This document shows, piece after piece, positions 34,167-42,408 of a stretch of DNA of 64,000 nt. Location of the stretch: positions 186,001 through 250,000 of the forward strand of contig NZ_FOCJ01000006.1 of assembly GCF_900110075.1 (NCBI RefSeq), in the 5' to 3' direction. The stretch comes from Paenibacillus sp. OV219 (GTDB lineage: Bacteria > Bacillota > Bacilli > Paenibacillales > Paenibacillaceae). The number at the start of each line of letters is the position of its first letter. Position 1 is the first letter of the stretch. The notes under the pieces are model-generated. The model saw only the letters and a list, made by a program, of their open reading frames with translations. It was not told the DNA's origin and did not search any database. Made by a program: the position numbers and the translations under genes.

Positions 34167-35220
34167 GGTACGGAATTTGAATAAGTCATTCGGCAGCCAT
34201 GCTGCGGTTCAGGATGTGAGCTTCCAGATTGAGCGCGGGAAGCTGATCGGCTTGCTCGGGCCAAGCGGCGGTGGCAAGTCTACGCTGCTGCGGATGCTTG
34301 CTGGGCTGGAGACGCCAGATTCGGGCGACATCTTCATAAACGGGAAGCGCGTCAACGATGTCCAGCCGCAGCTGCGCGGCATCGGGTTCGTGTTTCAGAA
34401 CTATGCATTGTTCAAGCATATGACGGTGTTTGATAATATCGCTTTTGGCTTAACGATTCGCAAGACGAGCAAAGCTGAGATTAAAGCACGCGTCGGCGAG
34501 CTGCTCGATCTGACCGGGCTTCGAGGCTTCGAACACCGCTATCCGCATCAGCTGTCGGGCGGTCAGCGGCAACGGGTTGCTTTTGCCAGAGCGCTGGCCC
34601 CGAGGCCAGACCTACTGCTGCTCGATGAGCCGTTCGCGGCGATCGACGCCAAGGTACGCAAAGAACTGCGCACATGGCTGAAGCAGCTAATCAGCACGCT
34701 CGGCATTACGTCGATCTTCGTAACCCATGACCAAGATGAAGCGGTTGAAGTGGCAGATGAGATGCTTATTGTCCAGCAGGGTAGATTGGAGCAGCAAGGC
34801 TCGCCAGTTCATATTTATACGGACCCGCAGACGGCTTTCGTTGCCGGCTTCATCGGTCACTCGAGCGTGGTGGAGCAGCCTACAAGCTTGCGCGGCTTCG
34901 AAGGAACTTCGATTGCTGCAGGTGCCAGAGCGCTGGTCCGTCCGGAGTTTGTCGAGGTTGGGCGCGAGCAGGAAATTCAGTTCCCATCTGCTGCTGAGAA
35001 GGGCCAGGTACGGCATATTTTCTTCCGCGGTGCACACTTGGAGCTGGATATTCAGGTCGGTCATAACCGGTTATCCGCGCATCGCTCGTTAGATCAAGAG
35101 CCGCTGCAGCCAGGTGAGGAAGTGTCGGTGCTCATTCACCGGCTATACGTCATCTCGGATAAGACGGCAACAATGGTTGAAAACCCGTTGAAGGTGGATC
35201 CACTGCCTGTTCATATTTGA
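34156..35220 (+). CDS. cysA: Sulfate/thiosulfate ABC transporter ATP-binding protein CysA
   Basis: A 354-residue ATPase driving sulfate import. Walker A GPSGGGKST is near 35-43, the Q loop is FVFQNYALF, the signature LSGGQRQR near 132-139, Walker B LLLLDEPFAAID near 152-163, and the H loop VTHDQDEA. A C-terminal regulatory TOBE-like part contains RALVRPEFVEV. The ATG at 34156 follows AAAGGAG by eight bases and overlaps the end of cysW; the longer frame from 34126 lacks a ribosome site. Confidence 0.95.
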   Translation: MHIEVRNLNKSFGSHAAVQDVSFQIERGKLIGLLGPSGGGKSTLLRMLAGLETPDSGDIFINGKRVNDVQPQLRGIGFVFQNYALFKHMTVFDNIAFGLTIRKTSKAEIKARVGELLDLTGLRGFEHRYPHQLSGGQRQRVAFARALAPRPDLLLLDEPFAAIDAKVRKELRTWLKQLISTLGITSIFVTHDQDEAVEVADEMLIVQQGRLEQQGSPVHIYTDPQTAFVAGFIGHSSVVEQPTSLRGFEGTSIAAGARALVRPEFVEVGREQEIQFPSAAEKGQVRHIFFRGAHLELDIQVGHNRLSAHRSLDQEPLQPGEEVSVLIHRLYVISDKTATMVENPLKVDPLPVHI

Positions 35221-35324
35221 GGGCAGATCATAGCGGATGGAGATAGGAAGTCCATAGCGGTATGCATGGGAAGAGGAGTATCGGAGATTTAGTATATAGG
35301 AAGCGACCTTAGGAGGGATTCGAG

Positions 35325-35558
35325 ATGGCGAAACCAATAGTGCTCGATCAAGAATGGATTGAACGGATTGCGACGCAGGTGAACGGACTAGAATACGGAT
35401 CGGTGCTAATTACCGTTCATGACGGGCGTGTCGTCCAAATCGACCGAACCGAACGCAAACGGTTCGAAGCTTCCGCGAAGCCGAGCCAAAATCAAGCGAA
35501 AGAGCAAGCCCACGGGCAAGCATCCGCAGCTGGAGATAAATTGAAAGCCATTAATTAG
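35325..35558 (+). CDS. YezD-like DUF2292 protein
   Basis: A 77-residue protein. Residues 5-45 match the small DUF2292/YezD family (DQEWIERIATQVNGLEYGSVLITVHDGRVVQIDRTERKRF pattern), which is often found in sulfur-assimilation loci and whose role is unknown. The last 30 residues are a hydrophilic Gln/Ala tail. TAGGAGGG precedes the ATG. Its place at the end of the sulfate operon, 104 bases after cysA, fits the usual context. Confidence 0.85.
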   Translation: MAKPIVLDQEWIERIATQVNGLEYGSVLITVHDGRVVQIDRTERKRFEASAKPSQNQAKEQAHGQASAAGDKLKAIN

Positions 35559-35564
35559 TTAGGA

Positions 35565-35607
35565 GTCCCAATTGCCGCGTCAGGATGCGGTGATTGGGGC
35601 TTTTTTT
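35565..35607 (+). terminator. Terminator of the sulfate operon
   Basis: CCCAATTGCCGC near 35567-35578 pairs with GCGGTGATTGGGG at 35587-35599, followed by C and seven T. Confidence 0.9.
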
Positions 35608-35673
35608 GTTTGAGGGGGAAGATGAAGGGAGGATACAAGTGAAAAAGTAGATAGGACAAAGACAGTTCCGCAG

Positions 35674-35905
35674 ATGTAGCTGGTTGGAGCTATTCCTGCT
35701 AATGTAGCTGGTTTGGTGGACCTCTACTGCTGATTTCGAGCTATTTTTGCTGATGTAGCTGGTTTGGTGGACCTCTTATGCTGATTTCGAGCTATTTCTG
35801 CTAATGTAGCTGGTTATGTGGACCTCTACTGCTGATTTCGAGCTATTTCTGCTAATGTAGCTGGTATGGTGGACCATGGGTTGGAAAGTGGTGGAAGGAG
35901 GGGAA
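35674..35905. repeat. 51-bp tandem repeat array, orientation A
   Basis: The motif ATGTAGCTGG recurs at 35674, 35702, 35753, 35804 and 35855. After a shortened first interval (28 bases) the period is exactly 51 bases. Units share GTGGACCTCT, GCTGATTTCGAGCTATTT and TGCTAATGTAGCTGG. Because 51 is a multiple of three, the minus strand reads a repeated 17-residue pattern (SYISRNSSKSA), but a TAA occurs in one unit and no ribosome site is seen. I take it as a non-coding array. Confidence 0.85.
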
Positions 35906-35942
35906 GAAGCTAGTTGATGGACTTCATTGCTAAGAGGTAAGT

Positions 35943-36130
35943 CAATGTAGATCCTCCAGAGACCCACATTGGCTGAAATCTGGGCTAATGAGTGAAAGAG
36001 AGTCCTCCAGGGATCTACATTGGCTGAGATCTGGTCAAACGAGCGGATGAGTGTCCTCCAGGGATCTACATTGGGCGAATTCTCGTCCGATGAGCAAAGG
36101 AGAGTCCTCCAAGGATCTACATTGGTTGAA
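35943..36130. repeat. 51-bp tandem repeat array, orientation B (inverted relative to A)
   Basis: ACATTGG recurs at 35966, 36017, 36068 and 36119, again with a period of exactly 51 bases. Units share GTCCTCCAGGGATCTACATT. Read on the opposite strand, array A gives ACATTAGCAGAAAT...GGTCCACC, which aligns with ACATTGGCTGAAAT...AGTCCTCC here. The two arrays are therefore diverged copies of one repeat in inverted orientation. CAATGTAGATCC at 35943-35954 marks the junction. Confidence 0.8.
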
Positions 36131-36170
36131 AACTCATTAAACTACAGGCTTAAGGTGTGCTGAAGATGAC

Positions 36171-37355
36171 TCAATCCGCGTTGATCATCAGCTTCGAGAA
36201 CGAAGTGCGAGCTTCGCGACGCTTGTCTGCGCTCTTCTGTTGGCGCTTGCTGACCGATTGCTCTTTGCGCATTTGGTGCGCGAGCTCGCGGCCGGTTTTC
36301 TTATAACTCGTGAAGCGGCGCTCTTCAAGTGCGCCGCTTTGCAGCGCTTCCCTCACGGCGCAACCGAGCTCCCGCTCGTGGTGGCAGTCACGGAAGCGAC
36401 AGTTCGCAGCGATCGCTTCGATGTCTGCGAATGCTTCTTGCCAGCCGCCATCGGACTCCCACAGCTGCAGCTCGCGCATGCCCGGCGTATCCATCATGAT
36501 GAAGCCCCCGGGAAGCGGGAACAGCTCGCGGTGCGTCGTCGTATGGCGTCCGCGCGCATCATCCTCGCGGATACCTTGCACGCGCTGGAGCTCACCGCCG
36601 GCCAGCCAGTTAAGCAGCGTCGACTTGCCTACGCCGGAGGAACCGGTCACGGCGATCGTGCTGCCCGGCTGCAGATAAGGCGCGAGCGCTTCGCGGCCAA
36701 TTCCAGTAACTGCGCTGACCGCATGGACCGGCACACCGGGAGCGGAAGCTTCGACCTCAGCGATGCTCAGCTCGATGTTGTCGCACAGATCCGCTTTGGT
36801 TAGCAAGACGACAGGTGTCGCGCCGCTTTCCCAGGCTGTGACGAGATAACGCTCAATCCGGCTCACGTTATAGTCGCCATTAAGCGCGCCAACGATGAAC
36901 AGTGTATCAATGTTTGTGCCGATGACCTGCTCTTCAGGCACGCTGCCCGATGCTCGGCGGATCATCGCGGAGCGACGAGGAAGCACGCTATGAATGATGG
37001 CACGCTTCTCGCCATCCATTGGCGCAGCGGCGACCCAGTCGCCAACAGCCGGATACTCGCTCCGGGTATTCGCCTGAAACTGAAACTTGCCGCTCACTTC
37101 AGCGGACAGCTCACCAGCAGTTGTCATGATGCGATATTGATTCGTGAATTGAGCGATAACCCGTGCAGGCATGCAACCCTTCGGAAGTGCAGCGCTCGCA
37201 GCAGAGAAGCTCGCCTCCCAACCCGCGTTCCAGCCGAATTGCTGCAACAGTTCAGCCGAACTGAACTGTTCTTGTTTTTGTTTCTGTTTTTGGACTAGCC
37301 CTTGCTCATTCACTAGTTCATTCAAATGTTCATTCACCTGCTCATTCATTTTCAT
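36171..37355 (-). CDS. rsgA: RsgA-like circularly permuted GTPase
   Basis: A 394-residue ribosome small-subunit-dependent GTPase of the RsgA/YjeQ family, which assists 30S subunit maturation. An OB-fold region is near 60-115. The permuted G motifs are LLTKADL (G4) first, then GSSGVGKST (G1) and DTPGMRE (G3). The zinc motif CRFRDCHHERELGC is near the C-terminus, followed by a basic tail. The first 30 residues are a Glu/Gln/Asn-rich low-complexity stretch (NEQVNEHLNELVNEQ) absent from typical RsgA. ATGs at 37355 or two codons on lack a ribosome site; an in-frame CTG nine bases after AAAAGGGG (about 37404) could be the true start. It is probably a second RsgA, inducible through its unusual leader. 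Confidence 0.88.
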   Translation of the reverse strand: MKMNEQVNEHLNELVNEQGLVQKQKQKQEQFSSAELLQQFGWNAGWEASFSAASAALPKGCMPARVIAQFTNQYRIMTTAGELSAEVSGKFQFQANTRSEYPAVGDWVAAAPMDGEKRAIIHSVLPRRSAMIRRASGSVPEEQVIGTNIDTLFIVGALNGDYNVSRIERYLVTAWESGATPVVLLTKADLCDNIELSIAEVEASAPGVPVHAVSAVTGIGREALAPYLQPGSTIAVTGSSGVGKSTLLNWLAGGELQRVQGIREDDARGRHTTTHRELFPLPGGFIMMDTPGMRELQLWESDGGWQEAFADIEAIAANCRFRDCHHERELGCAVREALQSGALEERRFTSYKKTGRELAHQMRKEQSVSKRQQKSADKRREARTSFSKLMINAD

Positions 37356-37460
37356 TTGCTCTTCAACTTGTTCTTGCTCATGGTTTTGATTCAGGTTGGT
37401 AATCCCCTTTTAATTAAATTGGTGGTGCCAGAATTTCTTGCTATTCACATAGACGACGAC

Positions 37461-37493
37461 AAAAAGACCGCAGGAAATTATCTCCTGCGGTCT
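37461..37493 (-). terminator. Leader terminator 2, proximal to the RsgA-like gene
   Basis: On the minus strand, AGACCGCAGGA (37493-37483) pairs with TCCTGCGGTCT (37475-37465), followed by TTTTTG. It lies about 100 bases before the RsgA-like start, so transcripts must read through it. Its 5' arm shares ACCGCAGGAGA with terminator 1. Confidence 0.9.
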
Positions 37494-37542
37494 GCTCCGA
37501 TGCTGCTGCCCAGCTAGGGGGCGCAGCACTTAAACGGAAATA

Positions 37543-37581
37543 CAAAAAAACCGCAAGAAACCAGATTGGTCTCCTGCGGTT
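37543..37581 (-). terminator. Leader terminator 1, after the 20-codon ORF
   Basis: On the minus strand AACCGCA-GGAGACC pairs with GGTTTCT-TGCGGTT (two G-T wobbles) around a five-base loop, followed by seven T. GGAGACC in the 5' arm (37574-37568) can alternatively pair with GGTCTTC (37687-37681) inside the leader ORF. Confidence 0.88.
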
Positions 37582-37668
37582 CTAATGACGCGATACAGCT
37601 AACAAGCCTGGCGGGGCAGCTATATACTAAACGCTCCCTAAACCAACTCATCACTATAAGTCACGTAC

Positions 37669-37731
37669 TCAGTTCCGTTCGAAGACCGATGCGAATGCGA
37701 CAACAACAGCGTTAACAATTGATTTTCTCAT
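37669..37731 (-). CDS. 20-residue leader peptide upstream of the RsgA-like gene
   Basis: A short ORF, MRKSIVNAVVVAFASVFERN, with its own promoter and a GGGAGG ribosome site ten bases before the ATG. It has a basic start, a hydrophobic middle and a charged end. Two intrinsic terminators follow, then the RsgA-like gene about 310 bases from its stop. This resembles ribosome-mediated attenuation, where stalling on a leader peptide frees an antiterminator: the codons for Val16-Phe17 contain the segment able to pair with terminator 1. It could instead be a small membrane-active peptide gene in its own right. Confidence 0.6.
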   Translation of the reverse strand: MRKSIVNAVVVAFASVFERN

Positions 37732-37766
37732 TCTACATCAGCCTCCCTTGGGTATCGTTAGTTGTC

Positions 37767-37796
37767 ATTCTATGCTCTATTGGTAGCACTTGTCAA
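37767..37796 (-). promoter_or_regulatory. Sigma-A promoter of the leader peptide/RsgA-like transcript
   Basis: On the minus strand TTGACA (37796-37791), an 18-base spacer and TAGAAT (37772-37767), about 35 bases before the leader-peptide start. Confidence 0.75.
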
Positions 37797-37805
37797 CTGC
37801 TTATA

Positions 37806-37842
37806 ATTAAAATGGCCCTGCTATGACAAACGAAGCAAGGCC
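37806..37842 (-). terminator. Terminator after the 48-aa membrane protein gene
   Basis: On the minus strand GGCCTTGC (37842-37835) pairs with GCAGGGCC (37821-37814), then ATTTTAATT. Confidence 0.7.
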
Positions 37843-37848
37843 ACCATA

Positions 37849-37995
37849 TTACGAAATGACGAATTTAATGATCACCGCAGCGGCGAAAATAACGAACATA
37901 ACTCCGAAGAACCCGCCAAAGCCGATTGCGACATCGAATAAATCATCACGCGGTTCCTCATTCAAATGCTCGCGTGGATCTCTAACATTTTCCAT
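37849..37995 (-). CDS. Small single-span membrane protein
   Basis: A 48-residue protein I cannot name. It has an acidic N-terminal 20 residues (MENVRDPREHLNEEPRDD) followed by one hydrophobic span (VAIGFGGFFGVMFVIFAAAV, about 22-41) and a short end KFVIS. GGAGG is ten bases before the ATG, and a terminator follows, so it is a complete gene too short for usual cut-offs. It is divergent from uvrC and located upstream of the leader-peptide promoter on the same strand. Topology suggests an N-in tail-anchored protein. Confidence 0.72.
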   Translation of the reverse strand: MENVRDPREHLNEEPRDDLFDVAIGFGGFFGVMFVIFAAAVIIKFVIS

Positions 37996-38179
37996 TGATT
38001 AACTTCCTCCTTAGACACGACGATTGCTTCTCCTAGTATACCCAACTTCCAGAATAATTGTAAAGTCGCCGATCGTGACAATTGTGAGGCGAATTTGCTG
38101 TTCCATGAGGAGACCAGCCGCAAACGGTGAGTCGTTGTGGTACAATAAAATTTAGCATTAGGCTGGGGGGAGGACAAGT

Positions 38180-40183
38180 ATGACCGAGCAAATAAGTCAC
38201 GAATCAGCGGCTAGCAGGCGTCTCGCGCAGGAGCGAATTCGTAATAAATTAGCGCTACTGCCGGACCAGCCGGGCTGTTACCTGATGAAGGACCATAGCG
38301 GAAAAATCATTTATGTCGGCAAAGCGAAGGTGCTTAAGAATCGTGTGCGTTCGTATTTCAACGGCAGTCATAACGGCAAAACATTGCGGCTTGTCTCGCA
38401 CATCCGCGATTTCGAATACATCGTCACATCGAGCAACATGGAAGCACTTATTCTTGAATGCAATTTGATCAAGCAGTACATGCCGCAATACAACGTTCTG
38501 TTGAAGGACGATAAAACATTTCCCTATATCAAAATCACAAGCGAAGCGCATCCGAAGCTTGAGGTGACGAGGCGGATTGTGAAGGATAAGGGAAAATATT
38601 TTGGCCCGTATCCGAATGCGTATGCGGCACAGCAAACCAAGAAGCTATTGGATCGCTTGTATCCGCTGCGCAAGTGTGGCGTACTGCCGGACAAAGTATG
38701 CCTTTATTATCATTTGGGACAGTGCGTTGCGCCATGTGAGTACGATGTTGAGCCCGGCACATATGAGAATATGGTGCAGGAGATTACACGGTTTCTAAAC
38801 GGCGGACACGAAGAAGTGAAGAAGACGCTGCAGGGCAAAATGGAAGCAGCGGCGGAAGAACTCGAGTTCGAGCGTGCCAAGGAATACCGCGATCAGTTGA
38901 TTGCGATTGATGCCGTCATGGAGAAGCAAAAGATTACGCTGAACGATGCGATGGACCGCGACGTGTTCGGCTATGCGACGGACAAAGGCTGGATGTGCGT
39001 GCAAATCATGTACATGCGGCAGGGCAAGCTCATCGAGCGCAGGGCGACGACGTTCCCGTATTACGGCGAAGCATACGATGATTTCATGACATTCGTTACG
39101 CAGTATTATTCGGAGAACCCGGCGTTGCCGAAGGAGATTTTCTTGCCGACACCACCGCAAGAGTCAGCGGTAGAAGATGAGGATTCGACGGATTCGGTGG
39201 AGGCGGCTGGAGCTGCGACAGAGAGCGCTCAGCCAAACTCAGGTTCAGGCTCGGAAGCGGAGCTGGCGAATCCGGTGCTAACCGTAGAAGACACCGATCA
39301 GAGCGACTCCGAGCCAGAAGCGGGATCGGCCGAAGCCGAACTGCGTAATTCGCTGCAGAAGTGGCTGAAAGTGAAGGTGTTCATGCCGCTTCGAGGACGC
39401 AAGCGTGACGTTGTAACAATGGCGGTGAAGAATGCGAAGGTGACGCTTGATGAGAAGTTCAAGCTCATCGAACGCGATGAGGAGCGAACCTTTAAGGCGG
39501 CTGAAGGACTGGCGGAGGCGATTGGCCTGCCGCAAGTGCGCCGAATCGAGGCTTTTGATAACTCGAACATTCAAGGGACCGATCCGGTATCTGCGATGGT
39601 TGTGTTCATCGACGGCAAGCCGGATAAGAAAGAATACCGCAAATATAAAGTGAAGACGGTCAAAGGACCGGACGATTACGGAACGATGCGCGAAGTCATT
39701 CGCCGCCGTTATGAGCGTGTGCTGAAGGAGGAGCTAGAACTCCCCGACCTCATCATTGTTGACGGAGGCAGAGGTCAAATTTCGGCAGCTCTTGATATTC
39801 TTGAGAACGAGCTGGGCTTAGGCATTCCAGTGTGCGGACTCGTGAAGGATGCGAAGCATAAGACGGCGCAGCTTATGACAGGAGATCCGCCGGAAGTTGT
39901 GCCGCTAGGGCGTGACAGCCAGGAATTCTATCTGCTGCAGCGTATACAGGACGAGGTGCATCGGTTCGCGATTACTTTCCACCGGGAGCAGCGTGGCAAG
40001 TCGATGGTCGTGTCGAAGCTTGATTCGATTCCGGGCATTGGGGAGAAACGGCGGAAGGCGCTCTTGAAACATTTTGGCTCCATCAAAAAAATAAAAGAAG
40101 CCGGAATTGAAGATTTCCGGCCTCTGTCGATCGGCGAGAAGCTCGCCGCACAAATTATTGAAGCATTGAGGGAGGAACCATAG
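38180..40183 (+). CDS. uvrC: UvrABC excinuclease subunit C with an acidic insertion
   Basis: A 667-residue UvrC, the nuclease that incises both sides of a lesion in nucleotide excision repair. The GIY-YIG domain ([19 protein letters not shown]) is at 32-50. A cysteine cluster [13 protein letters not shown] is near 174-186, UvrB-interacting UVR motif [14 protein letters not shown] near 232-245, the RNase H-like domain ([19 protein letters not shown]) near 457-535, and helix-hairpin-helix repeats at the end. Between about 326 and 386 there is an unusual Glu/Ser/Ala-rich insertion not found in standard UvrC of about 600 residues. The ATG follows GGGGGGAGG. Confidence 0.95.
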   Translation: MTEQISHESAASRRLAQERIRNKLALLPDQPGCYLMKDHSGKIIYVGKAKVLKNRVRSYFNGSHNGKTLRLVSHIRDFEYIVTSSNMEALILECNLIKQYMPQYNVLLKDDKTFPYIKITSEAHPKLEVTRRIVKDKGKYFGPYPNAYAAQQTKKLLDRLYPLRKCGVLPDKVCLYYHLGQCVAPCEYDVEPGTYENMVQEITRFLNGGHEEVKKTLQGKMEAAAEELEFERAKEYRDQLIAIDAVMEKQKITLNDAMDRDVFGYATDKGWMCVQIMYMRQGKLIERRATTFPYYGEAYDDFMTFVTQYYSENPALPKEIFLPTPPQESAVEDEDSTDSVEAAGAATESAQPNSGSGSEAELANPVLTVEDTDQSDSEPEAGSAEAELRNSLQKWLKVKVFMPLRGRKRDVVTMAVKNAKVTLDEKFKLIERDEERTFKAAEGLAEAIGLPQVRRIEAFDNSNIQGTDPVSAMVVFIDGKPDKKEYRKYKVKTVKGPDDYGTMREVIRRRYERVLKEELELPDLIIVDGGRGQISAALDILENELGLGIPVCGLVKDAKHKTAQLMTGDPPEVVPLGRDSQEFYLLQRIQDEVHRFAITFHREQRGKSMVVSKLDSIPGIGEKRRKALLKHFGSIKKIKEAGIEDFRPLSIGEKLAAQIIEALREEP

Positions 40184-41786
40184 GGTTCGCCCTCTTTTTT
40201 TTATCGAAATTACGAATGAGCCATGCGATCGGAATCGGCAGTACGATATAGACGAGGCCAATAAGCACGTTGCCGACAGAGCCCATGAACATGAGCGAGA
40301 TTGCCATCATGAGGCTGTCGAATACCGCATGTGCGAATAGGACGGTAATGAAGCCGAAACGGAGGAACAGGAAGCTGAAAATCAAGCCAAGAATCGTCAG
40401 CTCAAGCAATCTCGTCGTCGATGGGAAGATCGGATAAGTGACGTGTCCAAGTGCCCAGATGATGGTCGGGATTAGGGACGCAACGAACGAATTTTTGAAC
40501 CAACGTTTCATGATACCGATGCCGAAGAGGCGGAACACCGCTTCCTCCGAGATGGCGGCACACCAAGCGAGCAGCGGGAACAACCACGGTGCAGCAAGAT
40601 TATATGGAGATTGCGTGACGTCGGTCGTCGACCAAGCGCCGTTCATGTTCATTAGGATGATGAAAATAATCGTTTGCAGTCCTAGCAGCATGAAAGCTGC
40701 AAGATATCCAAGCCACATGCTGCGCCATACATGCTCACCATAGCCAGGCTGGCCGAACCTTGGCCACAAATTGCGTCCGAGTGCGCGCCACAAGCCGTCG
40801 CCTCCGACGAGCGAGAAGTAGACGGACAACGCCATAATTACAGTAACTAAGCAAGTAACAATGACGGCCGCATACGCCATTGTATCGACATGCAGCATTT
40901 CGCCGTAGCCGGCGGCAAGACCGTCCTTCATGTTGAAGTCATTGACGAGATACATGCCCATGAACAGCAATGTAAGCGCAATACCCCGCAGGAAGGAAGT
41001 ATGCTTCCGGTAGAGAGATGCATAGATGATGGCGAGAATGAATAACACAAACGACAGGAACAAGCTACCGAGCGTGGATAGGTAGTTCGCAAGCCGCTTC
41101 TGTTTATCAACGTACACGGTATAGTCGCTCGGAACCTTGAAAGTTGGTTTATAAGCAGCAATGAGAATGGAGCCGTTCGGTTGCTTCTCTGCGCGTATGC
41201 CGATGGTGAGCTTTGCATTGCCAATTACTTTACCCGCGGTATACCAGAGTTGCCCGGTGTCTTCGGACATCCGGCTTACTTTCAAGTTAGATTTCTCGAA
41301 GCCCTTCGATATCGCAAACTTGAGCGCGGTGTCGGTCAGTTCAGTGCCTTTGGCGGGAGTGACATGATCGCCGTTCAGACGATTCCAGGCGACGACAGTA
41401 GCTTTTTGCATATGGACATAGATGAAGATTTCGCTGCGGTCGGGCATTTTCGCTGTCACTTGGAAGGTGTCGGTCGGGAACTGTTTATCATAGAGATTCT
41501 CGTAGCTCTTCGTCAGCTTGTTCTTTTCCAAGTAGCCATACAGCAGACTGTCTGATTGATGGACGGCGTGCAGGCTGATTGGCGTGACATGGAACTGCTT
41601 TCTCACGAATGCGGCGGCAGTATCCTCGGCTTTGCTCTTCGAAATGACCGGTTCACTGTTCGTGTCGAAGAACGATTCTGCTGTTGACGGAACAATCTGG
41701 ATAAGTAAATAAATAATAATGCCAATACCGGCGAGCCAGGAGAACAGCTTCCAATTCGGCTCTTGATGGGGGAAATTCGAATTCAC
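40155..41786 (-). CDS. CPBP family intramembrane metalloprotease (ABI-like)
   Basis: A 543-residue membrane protein. One N-terminal span (about 14-30) is followed by a long extracytoplasmic region (31-230) and then at least seven spans. The C-terminal CPBP/Rce1-like domain has EEAVFRLFG (the EExxxR motif), then ALGHVTYP and FAHAVFDS with the metal-binding histidines. Bacterial CPBP proteases cleave within membranes, but targets are unknown. The GTG start has GAGGTG six bases upstream. Its last nine codons overlap the 3' end of uvrC by 29 bases on the opposite strand. Confidence 0.88.
   Translation of the reverse strand: MNSNFPHQEPNWKLFSWLAGIGIIIYLLIQIVPSTAESFFDTNSEPVISKSKAEDTAAAFVRKQFHVTPISLHAVHQSDSLLYGYLEKNKLTKSYENLYDKQFPTDTFQVTAKMPDRSEIFIYVHMQKATVVAWNRLNGDHVTPAKGTELTDTALKFAISKGFEKSNLKVSRMSEDTGQLWYTAGKVIGNAKLTIGIRAEKQPNGSILIAAYKPTFKVPSDYTVYVDKQKRLANYLSTLGSLFLSFVLFILAIIYASLYRKHTSFLRGIALTLLFMGMYLVNDFNMKDGLAAGYGEMLHVDTMAYAAVIVTCLVTVIMALSVYFSLVGGDGLWRALGRNLWPRFGQPGYGEHVWRSMWLGYLAAFMLLGLQTIIFIILMNMNGAWSTTDVTQSPYNLAAPWLFPLLAWCAAISEEAVFRLFGIGIMKRWFKNSFVASLIPTIIWALGHVTYPIFPSTTRLLELTILGLIFSFLFLRFGFITVLFAHAVFDSLMMAISLMFMGSVGNVLIGLVYIVLPIPIAWLIRNFDKKKRANPMVPPSMLQ
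40168..40202 (+). terminator. uvrC terminator overlapping its stop codon
   Basis: GAGGG-GGAACC pairs with GGGTTC-CCCTC (40168-40194), with the TAG stop in the loop region and eight T after it. The hairpin also overlaps the last codons of the convergent protease gene. Confidence 0.85.
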
Positions 41787-41962
41787 CTTAACACCTCAGT
41801 TTCGCGTGGACTAGCCTTGTGTACTCACTACCATATCATAATTGAAATAAAATTATCCATGCGGATAGGCACAGCTGCTTGTTCCATCTATATTCAGACA
41901 TGTCCAAAAATAATACGCTCTTATGCGGACCATGGTATTGGATACGAAAAATGGCAAACAAT

Positions 41963-41994
41963 AAAGGACAGGGCCTGTTGGCGCTGTCCTTTTG
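41963..41994 (+). terminator. Orphan terminator-like hairpin
   Basis: AAAGGACAG (41963-41971) and CTGTCCTTT (41984-41992) followed by TG. No gene ends here on the plus strand; it may belong to the repetitive intergenic stretch 41787-42408, which has no credible ORF. Confidence 0.5.
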
Positions 41995-42069
41995 TTCTCG
42001 CAAGCTTCGCCCCACGATCGGTGCGGCACGCAGCCTGATGTTGATTGGGGCGAAGCAGGATCCTTGTCT

Positions 42070-42133
42070 TTGTCTTTGGTTGTTCTTGTCTTTGGTTGTT
42101 CTTGTCTTCGTTTGTCCTTGCCTTTGTTTGTCG
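42070..42133. repeat. 16-bp tandem repeat, four units
   Basis: Units start at 42070, 42086, 42102 and 42118. The first two are identical (TTGTCTTTGGTTGTTC), and the last two differ at three to four bases. The composition is pyrimidine/G only, with no A on this strand. Confidence 0.8.
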
Positions 42134-42252
42134 AGCCGCAGAGCTGGGAACAGCGATTGCGGCTCATCCAATGCTGCCAGCGGAGCATATAAGTCGCGCT
42201 GGTACTAGCCTTTGCGAAGCAGAGGGGGGAGGAAGATGGAGAGGCGTGGGGA

Positions 42253-42360
42253 AAGTGAACGAGCTGTAGAGCGCAAGCGATCGCCTTTGAACTCGGGAAT
42301 ACTCCGCTAGGAGTAAAGTTCAATATTCCCGAGTTCAACAGCGACGTAAGCCGTTCACTT
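42253..42360. repeat. Nested palindromic element, about 108 bp
   Basis: Three nested inverted repeats: AAGTGAAC (42253-42260)/GTTCACTT (42353-42360), a perfect 14-mer TTGAACTCGGGAAT (42287-42300)/ATTCCCGAGTTCAA (42325-42338), and ACTCC/GGAGT (42301-42305/42310-42314) at the apex. Its right side shares a 20-base stretch with the element at the window start. Confidence 0.8.
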
Positions 42361-42408
42361 GGACCAAAGCTTCGACACCTCTTCATCCACCAAATGCGCA
42401 GCATATCG

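Noticed and set aside
35776-35967. 63-codon minus-strand ORF with a repeated SYISRNSSKSA pattern
   Set aside because: It is produced by the 51-bp array; another unit has a stop, and no ribosome site is present.
35674-36130. CRISPR array
   Set aside because: The 51-base units are tandem and similar along their whole length; there are no unique spacers and no cas genes.
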